From Liquidambar formosana (lineage: Eukaryota; Streptophyta; Magnoliopsida; Saxifragales; Altingiaceae), in the NCBI GenBank assembly GCA_039720395.1, contig CM077822.1, positions 17,315,043-17,379,042 on the forward strand: a DNA stretch of 64,000 bases. The letters are read 5' to 3'. A model generated the notes under the pieces. The model ran no database searches. It saw only the letters and a program-made list of their open reading frames with translations, and was not told where the DNA came from. This document shows, one piece after another, positions 58,466-64,000 of this stretch. A program made the position numbers and the translations under genes. Numbering within the stretch: position 1 is the stretch's first letter; the number at the start of each line of letters is the position of its first letter.

Positions 58466-59450
58466 GTTTTTTATGCTATTGTTGTTGTTGTGCTGCGAGT
58501 TTATGGTTTTGTAGTGTCTTGCTTGCTTGGGTTGTTCGCCTTTTAATGTCCAAATTTGTGAAACCAAAGGAAGGTAGCTATTAAAGAAAAATGTAACAAA
58601 TGGATCATTAAGAGGGGATTCTGTTTTTGCCAAAATGGGAGGAAAAGTTTTGGGATTTGAAATTAAATGGAGGAATCTTTTAGCCATCCTTCTTAATTAG
58701 TCTGTTTACATTTACAGTGCAATAAAAAAATGAAAAATTATCTTTTTCTTTCTTTGTGTAGACAATTAATAGAATACATATTACATAGGGTCCGAAATGC
58801 ATGTCTGTCATAAAGAAGCGATTGAATGGTTCTCTCTCTTTTTGGTACATTAATTCACTTGCTATGTATGTATTATTCTAATCTTGTTGGCTGTCACCAT
58901 TTTTTATTTTTTTGGTTCTGAGAACCAAATTGAAAATAGAAAAATCGCGTCCGGCCTATTTCCTAAATATGAATCCCAAAGGGTGGATCTATGATTTTTT
59001 TTGTATGTGTTTTTTTTTTTTTTTGTTTAAAACTTCAAAATTTCTTTGTCCACTAGAAAACTTCATTTTGAACAACTTTGTGGAAGAAAAGTTGTCAAAA
59101 ATCTATCACTTAGGTATATTTTTTGGACATTTACGGTCTTTGTTTCATAAATTGTTAAAAAGTTCATTTACACAATAGATTTTAGAAAAACTTTCTTATG
59201 CAAAATTATTTAAAATGATGTTTTCTTATAAACTTCTGTCACTTTTTATGAAAACCTTTCATATTTTTCATAAACCTTTAAAATATAAAATAAATAACGA
59301 TTAAAAAGCAAGCCTTGGGTGCCAATAGAGGCCCCATATGATAATATATATATGGGTCTTATCCAAGTGACAGACCATCTAGTTTAGCCTTTTATTCCTG
59401 CCCAATATATGTTACTAGCACTTAAGGTTTTTTTTTTTTTTTTTTTTTTT

Positions 59451-59868
59451 GGAGGGGGGGGGGGGGGGGGGGGGGGCTCTATTGGCACCCCAAGATTTGT
59501 TTTTCATCCCCATTAATTTTATATTTCAAGGTTTTATGAAAAATATAAATATTTTTACAAAAACCGATCACACTATCCACTAGAAAACATCATTTTGAAC
59601 AACTTTATAAAAGAAGGATTTTTCAAAATTTATTGTTAAAATGGATTTTTTTTTTACCATTTACAGTCTGTTTTATAAATTGATAAAAAAATCCATTTAA
59701 ACCTTAGGTTTTGAAAGAAATTTCTTTTACAAAATTATTTAAAATTGTGTTTTCGAAGGGACCACAAGCTCAGTTTTCATGAAAATTTTTTATGTTTTTC
59801 ATAAAACCTTAAAATATAAAATTAATGGGGGATGAAAAGCAAGTGTTGGGATGCCAATAGAGGCCCCC
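59451..59868. mobile_element. Mutator-like MITE with G-run end, copy 3
   Basis: Same element and right-hand flank (attaaggtt, 59869-59877) as at 46414. The left flank is degenerate (cttaaggtt) and is followed by 23 T, then a G run of over 20. Confidence 0.85.
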
Positions 59869-60007
59869 ATTAAGGTTTTCATAAGCCCATAACAAGTACT
59901 TTTAGGAGTCTATATATATTTTTCAGCAGAATATGATTGGTATTACTCTGAATATTCCTTTTTCGAAAGTATGGTTTGTTTTATGTTAAATCTACTTCCC
60001 CCTGTAG

Positions 60008-60215
60008 AATTGGTTGAGCAATCAAGCTACTCTCTTCTCACAGTTATCGATTCCTATGGGGGATGGGGGATACATCTATCACAGACTGTTAAGATATTAA
60101 TCTAAACTAAAACCTCAATGGAAGTAAAACCTTTAATGGCTTACATAAAAAAAATTAAAAATTAAAAATTGTACGTTAAATCTACTTACTTGTAGATTAG
60201 GAACACGCAAATGAT
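60008..60215 (+). pseudogene. Terminal exons of an unidentified gene, copy 4
   Basis: Matches 46966-47184, but a 4-bp insertion near 60068 shifts the frame after YGGWG. The last-exon region starts tgtag|attagg near 60194. Confidence 0.5.
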
Positions 60216-62293
60216 TGAATTGCAGATAGTTGAAGTTCTTCTACGCCCTTGTCGGGGTATAGTCACATCCTCTATGTATATCCCTTCTAAAATGTTTATT
60301 TTTATTTGGATAAGCCCTTCACAACATTTCGTCTACAAAACATGCCTAATAATATTTTCAAAGTGGGCCGTACATTCTTTCTTTTGATGAATTTCTATTT
60401 TTTTTTCCTTAACCGACCACCCTATTTTTAGAATATGAAACGGTCCAAGGAGTTTGGTTGTGGTCTTGGGTCACACCTAGCTGTAAGGCTGGAAGCCGGC
60501 CACTAGCCCGTGCAATTCGCTTTTTGGTGATATGGTTGCATCAACGAAATGGTTGTAGAGAATTGATTGTAAGGTGGTTTCATGGCGTTTAATTGGTTGC
60601 ATTAAACTCATCGAACCCACCTTGAATCTTTTAATAATATTTTCATTATTGAACACATGGATTATTTTTATTTATAGATTATGGAAAATGAAAATGATAA
60701 GTGGATTAGCACAAAATCAGAAATACCAGCACGAAAAAGAAAATTACGAAATATATTCAGAAAATGGTAAAAAGAGTACTATAGGTTCAAATAATTGGGG
60801 TAAGCCAATTGCATGTTATGCAACTAAATTGTCTTCATCAAGTAGAAAATCATCCTTCTGTCATGAAAACTTTAGCTCTAAGATATGTTATTCTTTTGCC
60901 GAGAGATGTAGGTATCATAATCATAAATATCGAAGTTGAGGGTGATGTGAAGCTAATAACAAATTGTCATATTGGCTCACAAATGAGACAATCAAAAAAC
61001 GAAATGCTTTGATATCATATTAAGTTTTTAACCTAACAGCCAAAACAAATTAAGGAGGGAGCCCAAACAAGTATATGAAATCATGTCAAATTTTATAATT
61101 AGGGAAATGTTATGTATAACACTTTATGTACAACACTAAAATACAACACTTTATGTGCATAGTACTACGTGTATAGACCAAAACCCCTTTAATTTATTTA
61201 ACATATCTCTTTTTTCTTAATGTGAGTTGGATGCTGTATAGGGGTACTACACGTAGAGTGCTTCATATAGCATGCCCTTATAATTAACCGTGCAATATGA
61301 AATATGGTATTTTTCTAACATGAGCCATTAGCTAAATAAAAACCTAGCTAATATATTTTGGATGATAATTTTCCACTAGGGTTTATACATGTCTGCTTCA
61401 TGAAGGGATGTGTCATCAGTAAACACCATAAGAGATAGTATATTGATTCCATGTCCTACCAAACAAATTAAACAAAAAAAAAAAAAAAAAAGGAACAAAT
61501 TAAAAGTAATGGATGGAGCCCAAAGGGTTTTCAATGGAGAATAGCAAGACCAATGGGAAGCCATGCCAAAATTTCTTTATTTCTAGAGGGCAAAATTAAC
61601 ATTGACTTACAATTAAAGATGTAAAAACCATAAGCCAAATTCCTCCTAGAAAATATAATGCCCTTGCAGGACATGCATATATGACGCATTTGTTGGAAAT
61701 ATTGAACAAAAACATGGATCTCGAAAATCAAAATATGCAAAAAATAATAAAAATAATAAAAGAAATAGACTTATTGATTGAGGCGTGTGCGAACACTGCC
61801 CTTAAGAGTTTATTTGCGCCCCTTAGAATGAATCACTCAATGCATTTAGGTCCTCTAGCACCCCAACCCTCTAGGATATAACAATCGTGTTTCTCATACA
61901 CGTGCACTCACAAGTACAAGGAACCGAACAGCTTTAGATCGTTCCATGAAAATATGCAACAAAATTGAAGAAGGATAGATAGAATTTAATACAAAAGAAG
62001 TTTATACATAGAGAGAAAAGAAAGATTAAGAAAAAGTTTTCTAAAACTTTTATGATTTTTTCTCATTCCAAAGAAAAGGAAGAAAACAACAAAAAACTAC
62101 CAAAATGATAATAGAAAATACCATTTTTTTCTTCGAAAAGATGTGTAACCTCCCTACAATAATATGCCCACTAACTCATAATAATAGACAATATAAATAA
62201 ATATTATAAAGGCCATAACACCTCATAAATAAAACTTAATTTGAATCACAAATATGTATTTTATTTATAAAAATACAACAACGACATTTTCTC

Positions 62294-62690
62294 TAAGGCT
62301 AGTGATACTCCAACTTATAATCATCAACACTCTTGATGCAGAGGTACCACCCACGATCGATCTTCCAACAACACGTGTTATCCCCACACTTAGGAAATCT
62401 CTTTTGGCAACGAACACATCGTACTGCCCATGCACATTGCCCCAACTCATTTCACAAGTGTAAAGGTACTTTTCAAGTCTACATCAAAACTCCAAGTGAA
62501 CCTATCTCCAAATGGGAGATCATGGGTGCCTAAGTCTTGGTCTTGGGAATGGCAATGGACCCTCAGTGTGGTATCGTCCCCCTAGTAGTTGATGACAAAT
62601 ACTTGGAACTGGGCTTGATCTGGTGAGCCGTAAATGGCCAATGCTAGGATAAGGAAGAGCACAAAATTTCTTATGGGACTTGTTTTTGCT
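62294..62690 (-). pseudogene. S-protein homologue, array copy 7 (dead)
   Basis: Two bases of the start codon are deleted (gggact-tgtttttgc at about 62675). There is a TAG in the NYLGD motif (near 62582), 1-bp deletions near 62390 and 62465, and TAG at the final Trp. The upstream frame is open to an ATG at 62903. Confidence 0.85.
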
Positions 62691-63658
62691 GCTATTGCTG
62701 TCATTGTGCTGCGAGTTTATGGTTTTGTAGTGTCTTACTTGCTTGGGTTGTTTGCCTTTTAATGTCCAAATCTGTGAAACCAAAGGAAGGTGGCTATTAA
62801 GGAAAAAAGTAACAAATGGGTCATTAAGAAGGGAATCTGTTTTTGCCAAAATGGGAGGAAAAGTTTTGGGATTTTGAATTAAATGGAGGAATCTTTTAGC
62901 CATCTTTCTTAATTAGTCCATTTACATTTATAATGTAATAAAAAATGGTAAATTATGTTTTTCTTTCTTTATGTAGACAATTAATGTTATACATCTTACA
63001 TAGGGTCCAAAATGCATGTCTGTCATAACGAAGCGATTGGATGGTTCTATCTCTTTCTAGTACATTAATTCACTTGCCATATATGTATTATTCTAATCTT
63101 GTTGGCTGTCACCATTTTTTATTTTTTATTTTTTTTGGTGGTGAGAATCAAATCGAAAATAGAAAAATCCAATCCGGCCTATTTCCTAAATATGAATCTC
63201 AAAGGGTGGATCTGTGATTTTTTTATTTTTTATTTTTTTGTTTAAAGTTTCAAAATTTCTTTGTCCACTAGAAAACATCATTTTGAACGACTTTGTAAAA
63301 GAAAAGTTTTCAAAAATCTATCATTTAGGTATATTTTTTGGACATTTACGGTCTTTGTTTCATAAATTGTTAAAAAGTTCATTTACATGATAAATTTTAG
63401 AAAAACATTCTTATGCAAAACTATTTAAAAGGATGTTTTCTTATAAACTTCTGTCATTTTTTATGAAAACCTTTTATATTTTCATAAACCTTTAAAATAT
63501 AAAATAAATAAATGATTAAAAAGCAAGTCTTGGTGCCAATAGAGGCCCCATATGTATATATATATATATATGGGTCTTATCCAAGTGATAGACTATCGAT
63601 CTAGTTGGGCCTTTTATTCCTGCCCAATATATGTTACTAGCCATTAAGGTTTTTTGTT

Positions 63659-63660
<2 letters not shown>

Positions 63661-63690
<30 letters not shown>

Positions 63691-64000
63691 TCTATTGGCA
63701 CCCCAAGATTTGCTTTTCATCCCCCATTAATTTTATATTTCAAGGTTTTATGAAAAATATAAAATATTTTTATAAGAACCGATCATGCTATCCACTGGAA
63801 AACATCATTTTGAACAACTTTATAAAAGAAAGATTTTTCAAAATTTATTGTTAAGATAGATTTTTTGACCATTTACAGTATATTTTATAAATTGATAAAA
63901 AAAATACATTTAAACCTTAGGTTTTGGAAGAAATTTCTTTTACAAAATTGTTTAAAATGGTGTTTTCTAAGGGACCTCAAGGTCATTTTTCATGAAATTT
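63661..64000. mobile_element. Mutator-like MITE with G-run end, copy 4 (cut by window)
   Basis: The left end begins with 29 consecutive G and continues ctctattggcaccccaag, as in the other three copies. The preceding flank has attaaggttt. The right end lies beyond the window. Confidence 0.85.

Larger units (their letters stand above)
43040..64000. repeat. Compound tandem array of SPH genes and spacers
   Basis: Matching markers recur in order: gccaaattcctcctag at 49537, 55582 and 61636 (spacing about 6.05 kb), and the host-gene exon at 43127, 46966, 53027 and 60008. Layout: partial spacer 43040-44640; SPH copy 1; spacer about 45790-50040; SPH copies 2 and 3; spacer about 51790-56090; SPH copies 4, 5 and 6; shortened spacer about 58780-62150; SPH copy 7; spacer from 62990 past the window end. 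The SPH units repeat every 906-923 bp. Spacer 3 lacks the copia fragment through a deletion at about 60613. The pattern fits unequal exchange at two scales. Confidence 0.9.

Noticed and set aside
60574..60939. Plus-strand frame of about 121 codons
   Set aside because: It spans the junction of a spacer deletion and is not conserved as a frame in the other spacer copies.
43040..64000. Claim that the array is a functional self-incompatibility (S) locus
   Set aside because: No receptor, F-box or pollen determinant gene is present, six of seven copies are dead, and S1-family genes are numerous in plants without this type of self-incompatibility.

Overview
This window looks like nuclear DNA of a flowering plant, most likely a eudicot. 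It is AT-rich, gene-poor and full of plant transposons, has introns with GT-AG borders, and carries members of the plant-only self-incompatibility S1 family (S-protein homologues, SPH). The species cannot be told from the sequence. No bacterial operons, CRISPR arrays, rRNA or intact tRNA genes were seen.

Layout. (1) 590-5902 is a nearly complete Ty1/copia LTR retrotransposon with matching 5-bp target-site duplications (TSD). Its gag-pol is broken by two frameshifts, and its leader holds a CCACGTCATC tandem repeat. (2) 6-25 kb is a mosaic of non-autonomous DNA transposons: seven hAT-type elements with 8-bp TSDs, Mutator-like elements, a Harbinger-type MITE, two probable SINEs, and several insertions inside other insertions. 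One divergent intact SPH gene lies at 11245-11664 (-). (3) 25.9-28.4 kb holds a second intact SPH gene (26927-27358, -), with a long foldback element just upstream of its start and a 260-bp duplicated block just downstream of its stop. (4) 29.8-31.7 kb holds palindromic MITEs. (5) 32.2-43 kb is a jumble of long-LTR (probably Ty3/gypsy) fragments in both orientations, followed by a decayed multi-exon plant mobile domain (PMD) gene at 41113-42847. (6) 43.04 kb to the window end is a complex tandem array. Spacers of up to about 4.2 kb alternate with one, two, three and one copies of a 0.9-kb SPH unit. Each complete spacer carries a Mutator-like MITE, the 3' end of an unidentified host gene, and usually a minus-strand copia 5' end.

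Of the seven SPH copies in the array, only the first (45064-45459) has an intact start, frame and stop. The other six carry lost start codons, nonsense codons or frameshifts. SPH proteins are small secreted proteins; the Papaver S-proteins are the self-incompatibility ligands of this family, but no function can be assigned to these copies from sequence. All nine SPH loci lie on the minus strand, so the window appears to be part of a larger SPH cluster that has been expanded and eroded by unequal exchange and transposons.
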